Shown: piece after piece, positions 14,831 to 25,122 of the stretch
Layout: each line of letters starts with the position of its first letter
How positions within the stretch are numbered: position 1 is the stretch's first letter
From: Acidovorax sp. YS12
Lineage (GTDB): Bacteria > Pseudomonadota > Gammaproteobacteria > Burkholderiales > Burkholderiaceae_C
NCBI GenBank assembly: GCA_021496925.1
Contig: CP053915.1
Span: 4,553,501 to 4,617,500 of the forward strand
Reading direction: 5' to 3'
DNA length: 64,000 nucleotides
Notes under the pieces: model-generated
The model's input: only the letters and a program-made list of their open reading frames with translations
Told to the model about the DNA's origin: nothing
The model's database searches: none
Translations under genes and position numbers: made by a program

Positions 14831-17178
14831 TTATTCATGCCCTGGCCCGGGGCGCGCGGCGGCGTCCAGCCCGCCCAGCGCGCGCAGCAGGTTCTCGGCC
14901 GTGGCCGGGGCCGTGAGGCGCACCGGGGCGCCGTCGGCGCGCGCGGCGGCCACGGCGTTGCGCAGGGCCTCGTACACGGCCACGGCGAGCATGAACGGCG
15001 GCTCGCCCACGGCCTTGCTGCCGCCCACGTTGTCCTCGCGGTTGGCCTCGGGCCACAGGGCGACGCGAAAGCGCGCCGGCACGTCGCCCGTGGCCGGGAT
15101 CTTGTAGGTGCTGGGCGCGTGCGTGGCGAGCAGCCCCTGGTCGTTCCACACGAGCTGCTCGGTGGTGAGCCAGCCCATGCCCTGGATGAAGCCGCCCTCG
15201 ATCTGGCCGATGTCGATGGCCGGGTTGATGCTGTGGCCCACGTCGTGCAGGATGTCCACGGCCAGCACCCGGCTCTCGCCGGTGAGCGTGTCCACCACCA
15301 CCTCGCAGCAGGCCGCGCCGTAGGCGAAGTAGTAGAACGGCCGGCCGGTCAGCGTGGTCTTGTCGTAGTGGATCTTGGGCGTGCGGTAGAAGCCGTCGCT
15401 CCACAACTGGATGCGGTTGGCGTAGGCCTGCTGCACCACGTCGCTCCACGCGCGCACCGTCTTGGGCGAGATGACCTGCCCGCCCTGGAACTGGATCTCC
15501 CCGGCGCCGCAGCCGTCCAGCCCGCACACGAAGGCGGCCAGGTTGGCGCGCACGTTGCGCGCCGCGTACTGTGCCGCGCGGCCGTTGAGGTCGGTGCCGC
15601 TGCTGGCGGCGGTGGCGCTGGCGTTGGGCACCTTGCTGGTGTCGCTGGCGGTCACGAGGACGCGCGCCAGCGGCACGCCCAGCTCGTCGGCCACGATCTG
15701 CGCCACCTTGGTGTGCAGGCCCTGGCCCATCTCGATGCCGCCGTGGTTCACCTGCACGCTGCCGTCGGTATAGACATGCACCAGCGCGCCCGCCTGGTTG
15801 AACAGCGTGGCGGTGAAGCTGATGCCGAACTTCACCGGCGTGATGGCGATGCCGCGCTTCAGGACGGCGTGGCGCGCGTTCCAGGCCGAAATGGCCTCCA
15901 GGCGGCTACGGTACTGCGCTGACAGCTCTAACTTTGGTAGCAGATCGTGCAGGATGTTGTCCTCCACCGGCATCTGGTAGTGGGTGACGTTGCGCTCGCC
16001 CAGGCCGTAGAGGTTGGCCATGCGCACGTCCAGCGCGTCGCGGCCCAGGGCGCGCGCGATGTCGCCCAGGATGGTCTCGATGGCGATCACTCCCTGGGGC
16101 CCGCCGAAGCCGCGGAACGCGGTGTGGCTTTGCGTGTTCGTCTTGCAGCGGTACGAGGCGATTTCCACGTCCTGCAGGAAGTAGGCGTTGTCGCAGTGGA
16201 ACACCGCGCGGTCGGCCACCGGGCCCGACAGGTCGGCGCTGAAGCCGCAGTTGGCGGCCATGCGCAGTTGCAGGCCCTGGATGCGGCCCGCGCCGTCGAA
16301 GCCCACCTCCCAGTCGTAGGCGAAGGGGTGGCGCTTGCCGGTGACGAGGAAATCGTCGTCGCGGTCCAGGCGCAGCTTGACCGGGCGGCCCACCTTGCGC
16401 GCCGCCACGGCGGCCCACACGGCCAGGTGGCCGGCCTGCGTTTCCTTGCCGCCGAAGCCGCCGCCCATGCGGCGGCACTCCACGCGCACGGCGTGGCTGT
16501 CCACGGCCAGCGCGTGCGCCACCCAGTGCTGCACCTCGCCCGGGTGCTGGGTGCTGGAGTGGATGAGCCATTGCCCCTGCTCCTGCGGCAGCGCGTAGGC
16601 GATCTGGCCCTCCAGGTAGAAATGCTCCTGCCCGCCCACTTCGAGCTGGCCGCGCAGGCGGTGCGGCGCGCGCGCCAGCGCCGCCGCGGCATCGCCACGG
16701 CGCACGAACACCGGGGGCAGCACGTAGCTCTGCTGCGTTAGCGCCTGCTGCACGCTCAGCACCGCCGGCAGCGGCGTGGTGTCGGCACGCACCAGGCGCG
16801 CGGCGCGGCGCGCCTGTTCGACGCTGTCGGCCACCACCAGGCCGATGACCTGCCCGGCGTACTCCACGCGGTCGATGGCGAACACCGGCTCGTCGTGGGC
16901 GAAGGCGGCGAGCAGCTTGTCGCCCGGAACGTCCGCCGCCAGCACCACGCTGCGCACGCCGGGCAACTGCAGCGCGGCGGAGGCGTCCACGCCGTGCAGG
17001 CGCCCGTGGGCGATGCGCGAGAGGATGGGCGCCGCGTACAGCGTGCCGCGCACCTCGGGCAGGTCGTCGATGTAGCTGGCGCCGCCCGTCACCTGGGCGC
17101 GGGCGCTCTCGTGCGGGTGCGGCTGGCCCATGGCAGGCTGGGCGCGGGGGAGGGTGACTGGGGGGGCGGGCGAGCGTG

Positions 17179-17182
<4 letters not shown>
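14831..17182 (-). CDS. xdhB: xanthine dehydrogenase, molybdopterin-binding subunit
   Basis: A 783-residue large subunit that oxidises hypoxanthine and xanthine to urate at the molybdenum cofactor. Cofactor- and substrate-site motifs are present: GGGFGGKETQA, HTAFRGFGGPQG, HGGIEMGQGLHTKVAQI, and VGEPPFML with the catalytic Glu near the C-terminus. The ATG at 17182 overlaps the xdhA stop (ATGA), which fixes the start. A stretch LLPKLELSAQ is encoded with rare CTA and TTA codons. It coincides with the dispersed repeat (15914-15941, complement). The enzyme should work with XdhA and be matured by XdhC. Confidence 0.96.
15914..15941 (-). repeat. AGCGCTGGCAGCTAT-family repeat embedded in xdhB
   Basis: On the plus strand, 15915-15941 matches the intergenic copy at 37846-37872 at 21 of 27 positions. 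The shared core is GCGCTG-CAGCT followed by TTTGGTAGC. It is in frame in xdhB and uses CTA and TTA codons that are rare in this genome. The position aligns with a poorly conserved helix of the enzyme. Confidence 0.5.
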
Positions 17183-18660
<1,478 letters not shown>

Positions 18661-18879
18661 GGGGCGGCGGCGGAGTGCGGTATGGGCCTCTACCTTATGA
18701 CAAAAAACGCAGCCGTGTCATGCGCGCGCAAAACTGCCGCGCCCGGTGTGGTTTGCGTGCGCACGCGCGCCCCAGGCTGTTGCGTTACTACCAAAAGCAT
18801 AGCTGCTGGCGCGCATGGGGCAAGCGTCTGGACTCTTTGGGGCACATGGCCGGTGACAATTTGAGAGACAATCCGCCCC
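18661..18879. promoter_or_regulatory. divergent control region between xdhAB and the ABC importer, with a repeat copy
   Basis: This 219-base gap must hold promoters for both directions. ATGACA (18697-18702) and TGTCAT (18716-18721) form a spaced 6-bp inverted repeat near the xdhA start. 18791-18826 is a copy of the dispersed repeat (ACCAAAAGCATAGCTGCTGG...GGCAAGCG). I see no clear -35/-10 pair. Confidence 0.35.
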
Positions 18880-20508
18880 ATGCATTCCCCCGACGCTCCC
18901 CCCGCCAGCGGCGCCGCGCCGCCACCGTTGCGGCTGCAACTGGCCGGCATCACCAAGCGCTACCCGTCCGTGGTGGCGAACAGCGGCGTGTCCCTGGCGG
19001 TGCGCCCGGGCGAGATCCATGCCGTGCTGGGCGAGAACGGCGCGGGCAAGTCCACGCTGATGAAGATCATCTACGGCGCCGTCAAGCCCGACGAGGGGAC
19101 GGTGCAGGTGGACGGGCGCGCGGTGCACATCCGCAACCCGCAGGAGGCGCGGCAGCTGGGCATTGCCATGGTGTTCCAGCACTTCAGCCTGTTCGACACG
19201 CTCTCGGTGGCCGAGAACGTGTGGCTGGGCCTGGACAAGACCCTGTCGCTGGCCGAGGTGACGCAGCGCATCGCCGCGAAGGCGGCCGAATACGGCCTGG
19301 AGATCGACCCGCTGCGCCCGGTGCATACGCTCAGCGTGGGCGAGATGCAGCGCGTGGAGATCATCCGCGCGCTGCTGGCCAACCCGCGCCTGCTGATCCT
19401 CGACGAACCGACCTCGGTGCTCACGCCGCAGGCGGTGGAAAAGCTCTTCGTGGTGCTGCGCAAGCTGGCGGGCGAGGGCTGCAGCATCCTCTACATCAGC
19501 CACAAGCTGCACGAGATCCGCGCGCTGTGCACGGCCTGCACCGTGATGCGGGCGGGCCAGGTGACGGGGGTTTGCGATCCGCGCGAGGAATCGAATGCGT
19601 CCCTGTCACGCCTGATGATCGGCGCCGAGCCGCCCGCGCTGACCTACCGCGCGGTGCAGGCGGGCGCGCCGGTGCTGCGCGTCGAGGGGCTGACGCTGCC
19701 GCGTGGCGATGCCTTCGGCGTCGATCTCACCGACCTGCAGTTCGAGGTGCGCGCGGGCGAGGTGGTGGGCATTGCGGGGGTCTCGGGCAACGGGCAGCGG
19801 GAGCTGCTGTACGCGCTGTCGGGCGAAGACCAGCGCGCGCAGCCCGCCATGGTGCAGATCGGCGGCCCGCGCGGCATGGTGCCCAGCGGGCGCCTGAACC
19901 CGCGCCAGCGGCGCGCGCTGGGCCTGCATTTCGTGCCCGAGGAGCGCCTGGGCCGTGGCGCCGTGCCCGGCATGGGGCTGGCACACAACCTGCTTCTGAC
20001 CCGTGGCGACGCGCTGGGCGCGGGCGGGTGGATCCGCATGCGCGCGTTGCGCGCGCAGGCCAGCGGCATCATCGCGCGCTTCGGCGTCAAGGCCGGGGGG
20101 CCGGATGCCACGGCGCAGTCGCTGTCGGGCGGCAACCTGCAGAAATTCATCGTGGGCCGCGAGATCGACGCGGGCCCGCGCCTGCTCATCGTCTCGCAGC
20201 CCACCTGGGGCGTGGACGTGGGCGCCGCCGCGCAGATACGCGGCGCCATCCTGGCGCTGCGCGACGCGGGCTGCGCGGTGCTGGTGCTGAGCGAGGAGCT
20301 GGACGAATTGTTTGAAATCTGTGACCGCCTGCACGTGCTGGCCAAGGGCCACCTGTCGCCTTCCGTGGCGCGGGCCGAGGCCAGCGTGGAGCGCATCGGC
20401 GAATGGATGAGCGGCCTGTGGCATGCCGAGGTGCAGGAGCACCTGGCGCACATGGCCGCGCACGATGCCGGACACGACGCGCAGGAGGCCCGCCATGCTC
20501 AAGCTTGA
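18880..20508 (+). CDS. nucleoside/purine ABC transporter, ATP-binding protein (two ABC domains)
   Basis: A 542-residue cytoplasmic ATPase of the BMP-associated (NupO/YufO-type) importer class. The first ABC domain has Walker A GENGAGKST, signature LSVGEMQRVEI and Walker B LLILDEPTSVLTPQ. The second domain has a degenerate Walker A (GVSGNGQRE), normal for this class, then LSGGNLQKFIVGRE. Two permeases and two binding proteins follow in order, making a complete uptake system. The position opposite xdhAB suggests purine or nucleoside substrates. That is an inference from context and family. Confidence 0.9.
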   Translation: MHSPDAPPASGAAPPPLRLQLAGITKRYPSVVANSGVSLAVRPGEIHAVLGENGAGKSTLMKIIYGAVKPDEGTVQVDGRAVHIRNPQEARQLGIAMVFQHFSLFDTLSVAENVWLGLDKTLSLAEVTQRIAAKAAEYGLEIDPLRPVHTLSVGEMQRVEIIRALLANPRLLILDEPTSVLTPQAVEKLFVVLRKLAGEGCSILYISHKLHEIRALCTACTVMRAGQVTGVCDPREESNASLSRLMIGAEPPALTYRAVQAGAPVLRVEGLTLPRGDAFGVDLTDLQFEVRAGEVVGIAGVSGNGQRELLYALSGEDQRAQPAMVQIGGPRGMVPSGRLNPRQRRALGLHFVPEERLGRGAVPGMGLAHNLLLTRGDALGAGGWIRMRALRAQASGIIARFGVKAGGPDATAQSLSGGNLQKFIVGREIDAGPRLLIVSQPTWGVDVGAAAQIRGAILALRDAGCAVLVLSEELDELFEICDRLHVLAKGHLSPSVARAEASVERIGEWMSGLWHAEVQEHLAHMAAHDAGHDAQEARHAQA

Positions 20509-21568
20509 GGCGCGCCCCCAGGCGTCGCGCCTGTGGTCGTACGGCTCGCCGGTGCTGGCGCTGGCCATCACGGTGGTGATCGGCGTGGCGCTGTTCGCGC
20601 TGCTGGGCAAGGACCCGGTGCGCGGGCTGCAGGTGTTCTTCTGGGAGCCCATCAGAACCCCGTACGCCCTGGGCGAACTGGCCGTCAAGGCCACGCCGCT
20701 GCTGCTGATCGCGCTGGGGCTGGCGGTGTGCTTCCGCTCCAATGTGTGGAACATCGGCGCCGAGGGGCAGTTCGTCATCGGTGCCGTGGCGGCGGGCGGC
20801 GTGGCGCTGCTGGCCGGCAAGACCACCGGGCCGTGGATCGTGCCCGCCATCCTGCTCGCGGGCATGCTTGGCGGCATGGCCTGGGCGGGCGTCACGGCGC
20901 TGCTGCGCGACCGCTTCAACGCCAATGAGATCCTGGTGAGCCTGATGCTGGTCTACGTGGCCACGCTGGTGCTGGGCTACCTGGTTTATGGGCCCTGGAA
21001 GGACCCCATGGGCTTCAACTTCCCGCAGACCAAGATGTTCGAGCGCGTGACGCAGATGCCCCGGCTGTTCACCGGCTCGCGCGTCACCATCGGCCTGCCG
21101 CTGGCCCTGGCGGGGGCGCTGGCGCTGTGGGTGTTCCTGTTCCGCACGCGCGCCGGCTTCGCCTTGCAGGTGGGCGGCCTGGCGCCTGCGGCGGCGCGCT
21201 ATGCCGGCTTTTCCAGCCGTTCGGCGCTGTGGAGCGCGCTGCTCATCTCCGGCGCTGCCGCGGGCCTGGCGGGCGCGCTGGAGGTGGCCGGCCCCATTGG
21301 CCAGCTCACGCCCTATGTGCCGGCGGGCTACGGCTTCGCGGCCATCATCGTGGCCTTCGTGGGGCGGCTGCACCCGGTGGGCATGGTGCTGTCGGCCATC
21401 CTCATGAGCATGTTCTACATCGGTGGCGAGCTGGCGCAGTCGCGCCTGGGGCTGCCCAAGTCGCTCACGGGCGTGTTCCAGGGGCTGCTGCTGTTCACGC
21501 TGCTGGCGTGCGACACGCTGGTGGCGTACCGGGTGCGCTGGGCGCGGCCGTCCAAGGGGGGCAGGTAA
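20495..21568 (+). CDS. nucleoside/purine ABC transporter permease 1
   Basis: A 357-residue permease of the BPD_transp_2 family with about ten membrane segments. Typical stretches are FRSNVWNIGAEGQFVIGAVAAGG and RDRFNANEILVSLMLVYVA. The start at 20495 overlaps the ATPase gene by 14 bases and follows GCAGGAGGCC, a strong RBS. It should pair with the second permease encoded immediately after it to form the translocation pore. Confidence 0.92.
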   Translation: MLKLEARPQASRLWSYGSPVLALAITVVIGVALFALLGKDPVRGLQVFFWEPIRTPYALGELAVKATPLLLIALGLAVCFRSNVWNIGAEGQFVIGAVAAGGVALLAGKTTGPWIVPAILLAGMLGGMAWAGVTALLRDRFNANEILVSLMLVYVATLVLGYLVYGPWKDPMGFNFPQTKMFERVTQMPRLFTGSRVTIGLPLALAGALALWVFLFRTRAGFALQVGGLAPAAARYAGFSSRSALWSALLISGAAAGLAGALEVAGPIGQLTPYVPAGYGFAAIIVAFVGRLHPVGMVLSAILMSMFYIGGELAQSRLGLPKSLTGVFQGLLLFTLLACDTLVAYRVRWARPSKGGR

Positions 21569-22488
21569 TGGAATCGTATGCACTGCTGATCGGCTCCACC
21601 CTCAGCGCGGGCACGGTGATCGCGCTGGCGGCGCTCGGGCTGCTGGTCAACGAAAAGGCCGGCATCGTCAACCTCGGGGCCGAGGGCATGATGCTGTGCG
21701 CCGCGCTGGCGGGCTTCGCCACGACCGTGGGCACGGGCAATGAATGGCTGGGCTTCGCGGCCGGGGCGCTGGCCGGGGCGTTGCTGGCGGCGGTCTTCGG
21801 CGTCCTGGTGATCTGGCTCAACACCAACCAGTACGCCACCGGGCTGGCGCTCTCCCTGTTCGGCGTGGGCTTCTCGGCTTTCGCGGGCCAGAACTTCGTG
21901 CAGGCCAAGCTGCCGGAGCTGGCGCAGGACGGCATTCCCTACCTGCGCGACCTGCCCCTGGTCGGCCCGGCGCTGTTCGACCACGACCCGCTGGTCTATG
22001 GCGCCATGGTGCTGGCCGTGGCGCTGATCTGGTTCCTGGACCGCACGCGCGCCGGCCTGGTGCTGCGCGCGGTGGGCGAGTCGCCCCAGTCGGCGCATGC
22101 GCTGGGCTACCCGGTGCGCTGGATCCGCCTCGGGGCGGTGGTGTTCGGCGGGGCGCTGTGCGGGCTGGCGGGCGCCTTCATCTCGCTGGAATACACCCCG
22201 CTGTGGGTCGAGGGCATGGTGGCGGGGCGCGGCTGGATCGCGCTGGCGCTGACCACGTTCGCCACCTGGCGGCCGGCGCGCGTGCTGCTCGGCGCGTACC
22301 TGTTCGGCGGCGTGACCATGCTCCAGTTCCATTTGCAGGCCACGGGCGTGCAGTTGGCAAGCCAATTGCTTTCCATGTTGCCGTACCTGGCGACCATCGT
22401 GGTGCTGGTCTTGATCTCGCGCAATCCGGCATGGATCCGTGCGAACATGCCGGCCTCGCTCGGCAAGCCGTTCTACCCGGGCAGTTGA
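21568..22488 (+). CDS. nucleoside/purine ABC transporter permease 2
   Basis: A 306-residue permease with eight to nine membrane segments. The signature ALAALGLLVNEKAGIVNLGAEGMML is the usual start of the second permease in BMP-linked importers. The ATG shares one base with the preceding stop (TAATG at 21566-21570). It ends 36 bases before the first binding-protein gene, so all five genes are probably one transcript. Confidence 0.92.
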   Translation: MESYALLIGSTLSAGTVIALAALGLLVNEKAGIVNLGAEGMMLCAALAGFATTVGTGNEWLGFAAGALAGALLAAVFGVLVIWLNTNQYATGLALSLFGVGFSAFAGQNFVQAKLPELAQDGIPYLRDLPLVGPALFDHDPLVYGAMVLAVALIWFLDRTRAGLVLRAVGESPQSAHALGYPVRWIRLGAVVFGGALCGLAGAFISLEYTPLWVEGMVAGRGWIALALTTFATWRPARVLLGAYLFGGVTMLQFHLQATGVQLASQLLSMLPYLATIVVLVLISRNPAWIRANMPASLGKPFYPGS

Positions 22489-22524
22489 GTTTTTTCGTTG
22501 TCTTTCATTCCCCGTATTCGACCC

Positions 22525-23673
22525 ATGAACCTTGTGAACAAACGCTCCCTGCTGAAAACAGCCGCGCTGTCGGCGCTCGCTCTCGCTGCCCTGGCGGGGT
22601 GCGGCAAGAAGGATGAGGCCCCAGCCGCAGCGCCCGCGCCGGCTGCGGCGCCGGCGGCCGACAAGCTCAAGGTGGGGTTCGTTTACGTCAGCCCGATCGG
22701 CGACGGTGGCTGGACCTACCAGCACGAGCTGGGCCGCCGCGCGATCCAGGAGAAGTTCGGCGACAAGGTCGAAACCACGTTCGTCGAAAGCGTGCCCGAG
22801 GGCGCCGATGCCGAGCGCGTGCTGCGCGACATGGGGGCGCAGGGCACCAAATTGGTGTTCGCCACCAGCTTTGGCTACCAGGAATTCGTGCAGAAGGTGG
22901 CCGCGGACCTGAAGGACGTGAAGTTCGAGCACGCCACCGGCTACAAGCAGGCCGACAACGTGGCCACCTACGACACCAAGACCTTCGAGGGCGCGTACCT
23001 CGCCGGCATCGTGGCCGGCGGCATGAGCAAGACCAAGACGGTGGGCGTGGTGGCCTCGGTGCCGATCCCCGAAGTGGTGCGCAACATCAACAGCTTCGTG
23101 CTCGGCGCGCAGAGCGTGGACCCGGCGATCAAGGCCAAGGTGGTCTGGGTCAACGAATGGTTCAGCCCGCCCAAGGAGGCCGAGGCCGCCACCTCGCTGG
23201 TCAACGGCGGCGTGGACGTGATGTACCAGAACACCAATTCGCCCTCGGTGCTCAAGACCGCCGAGGAGCGCGGCGTGCGCGCCTTCGGCAAGGACGGCGA
23301 CATGAGCGCCTATGCGCCCAAGGCGCACCTGGGCTCGGCCGTGATCGACTGGGGCCCGTACTACACCAAGGTGGTGGGCGACACGCTGGCCGGGCAATGG
23401 CAGGGCGGCGCCCACTGGTGGGGCGTGAAGGAAGGCGCCATCGACCTGCTGAAGATTGCCGACGACGTGCCGCAAGAGATCAAGGACCGCGTGGCCAAGG
23501 CCCGCGCCGGCCTGCGGGACGGCAGCTTTGCCGTCTGGACCGGCCCGGTCAAGGACAACGCGGGCAAGGAAGTCCTGGCTGCGGGCCAGGTCGGCGACCT
23601 GCCATTCCTCTCCAGCATCAACTTCTACGTCGCCGGCGTGGAGGGCAAGGTTCCCGGCACGGAAGGCAAGTAA
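22525..23673 (+). CDS. BMP family substrate-binding lipoprotein (copy 1)
   Basis: A 382-residue periplasmic lipoprotein of the basic membrane protein/PnrA family. The signal peptide ends in a lipobox LAGC with Cys26, followed by an Ala/Pro-rich tether. The mature domain starts LKVGFVYVSPIGDGGWTYQHELGR and includes GVVASVPIPEVVRNINSF and VNEWFSPPKEAEAATSL. The family binds nucleosides or purines and feeds the permeases encoded upstream. The next gene encodes a close paralog with the same motif order, a tandem duplication. ATG 22525 gives the proper signal peptide. Confidence 0.92.
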   Translation: MNLVNKRSLLKTAALSALALAALAGCGKKDEAPAAAPAPAAAPAADKLKVGFVYVSPIGDGGWTYQHELGRRAIQEKFGDKVETTFVESVPEGADAERVLRDMGAQGTKLVFATSFGYQEFVQKVAADLKDVKFEHATGYKQADNVATYDTKTFEGAYLAGIVAGGMSKTKTVGVVASVPIPEVVRNINSFVLGAQSVDPAIKAKVVWVNEWFSPPKEAEAATSLVNGGVDVMYQNTNSPSVLKTAEERGVRAFGKDGDMSAYAPKAHLGSAVIDWGPYYTKVVGDTLAGQWQGGAHWWGVKEGAIDLLKIADDVPQEIKDRVAKARAGLRDGSFAVWTGPVKDNAGKEVLAAGQVGDLPFLSSINFYVAGVEGKVPGTEGK

Positions 23674-23763
23674 AGGTTTCGTGCCACCATGCGCCCCTGG
23701 CCTGCCAGCGGGCGCGGGCCCTTGTGGCGCCCCGGTTGTTTTTCACTCCCCTGAAGGAAAGTC

Positions 23764-24927
23764 ATGACGGATTTGCACAAGCGTTCCCTGTTCAAGCTGG
23801 CCGCGCTGTCGGCGGTGGCGGCCACGGCCCTGGTGGGCTGCGGCAAGAAGGAGGAGCCCGCGCCCGCGCCGGCCCCCGCCGCACCGGCGGCCGAGGCGCC
23901 CGCGCCCAAGCCCGAGCCGCTGAAGATCGGCTTCGCCTACGTCGGCCCGGTGGGCGACGGCGGCTGGTCGTACGCCCACGACCAGGCGCGCAAGAAGCTG
24001 GAGGCCGAGTTCGGCGACAAGATCCAGACCTCCTACGTGGAGAGCGTGCCCGAGGGCCCCGACGCCGAGCGCGTGCTGCGCGACATGGTCACCCAGGGCA
24101 ACAAGGTGATCTTCGGCACCACCTTCGGCTACATGGACGTGATGCAGAAGCTGGGCGAGGAGTTCAAGGACGTGCGCTTCGAGCACGCCACGGGCTACAA
24201 GACCAGCGAGAACGTGCGTACCTACGACAGCCGCACCTACGAGGGCGCCTACCTCGCGGGCATCATCGCGGGCGCCATGACCAAGACCAACACGCTGGGC
24301 GTGGTCGGCTCCGTGCCCATCCCCGAGGTGCTGCGCAACATCAACAGCTTCACCCTGGGCGCGCAGAGCGTGAACCCCAAGATCAAGACCAAGGTGGTCT
24401 GGGTCAACGAGTGGTTCAGCCCGCCCAAGGAGACCGAGGCCGCCACTTCGCTGATCAACGGCGGTGCCGACGTGCTGTTCCAGAACACCGACTCCCCCGC
24501 CGTGCTCAAGACGGCCGAGGAAAAGGGCAAGCGCGCCTTCGGCTGGGATTCCGACATGACCGCCTACGGCCCCAAGGCGCACCTGGGCTCGGCCGTCATC
24601 AACTGGCTGCCGTACTACGCCAAGGCCACCAAGGACGTGCTGGACGGCACCTGGACCACGGGCCAGAGCTGGTGGGGCGTGAAGGAAGGCGCCATCGACC
24701 TGGTGTCCGTCGCCGAGGACGTGCCCGCCGAGGCCAAGGCCAAGGTCGATGCCGCCAAGGCCGGCCTGAAGGACGGCACGTTCGTGATCTGGAAGGGCCC
24801 GATCGTGAACAACGCCGGCCAGACGGTGCTGGACAAGGACGCCGTGGCCGATGACAAATTCCTCACCGGCATCAACTTCTACGTCAAGGGCGTGGAAGGC
24901 AAGGTGCCGGGCGGCAACGGCAAGTAA
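23764..24927 (+). CDS. BMP family substrate-binding lipoprotein (copy 2)
   Basis: A 387-residue paralog of the preceding protein. The lipobox is LVGC with Cys26, followed by a longer Pro/Ala/Glu tether. The binding domain is highly similar (IGFAYVGPVGDGGWSYAHDQARK, GVVGSVPIPEVLRNINSF). The differences cluster around the likely ligand pocket (for example QNTDSPAVLKTAEEKGKRAFGWDSDM against QNTNSPSVLKTAEERGVRAFGKDGDM). The two copies may therefore bind different purines. A strong RBS (GAAGGAAAG) precedes ATG 23764, and a terminator follows. Confidence 0.92.
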   Translation: MTDLHKRSLFKLAALSAVAATALVGCGKKEEPAPAPAPAAPAAEAPAPKPEPLKIGFAYVGPVGDGGWSYAHDQARKKLEAEFGDKIQTSYVESVPEGPDAERVLRDMVTQGNKVIFGTTFGYMDVMQKLGEEFKDVRFEHATGYKTSENVRTYDSRTYEGAYLAGIIAGAMTKTNTLGVVGSVPIPEVLRNINSFTLGAQSVNPKIKTKVVWVNEWFSPPKETEAATSLINGGADVLFQNTDSPAVLKTAEEKGKRAFGWDSDMTAYGPKAHLGSAVINWLPYYAKATKDVLDGTWTTGQSWWGVKEGAIDLVSVAEDVPAEAKAKVDAAKAGLKDGTFVIWKGPIVNNAGQTVLDKDAVADDKFLTGINFYVKGVEGKVPGGNGK

Positions 24928-24954
24928 GCCGCGCGCCGTGCTTCGGCAATGAAA

Positions 24955-24980
24955 GGGCCGCCCTCGGGCGGCCTTTTTAT
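24955..24980 (+). terminator. rho-independent terminator of the importer operon
   Basis: GGCCGCC (24956-24962) and GGCGGCC (24967-24973) form a 7-bp GC stem with a CTCG loop. It is followed by TTTTTATT and lies 28 bases after the second BMP gene. Confidence 0.9.
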
Positions 24981-25122
24981 TGGCCCGTTCCAAGGTGCAA
25001 AGCTGCCCGCTTTGGAGGGTGTAGGGGGGGCCATTCCCGTGGACGCGAGCAGGCGCGCCGGTTTGTCTGTACCCTGTGGTCGCCCTGCCCCGCAGGGGAC
25101 AACAACAGAAGGAGACAAACCT

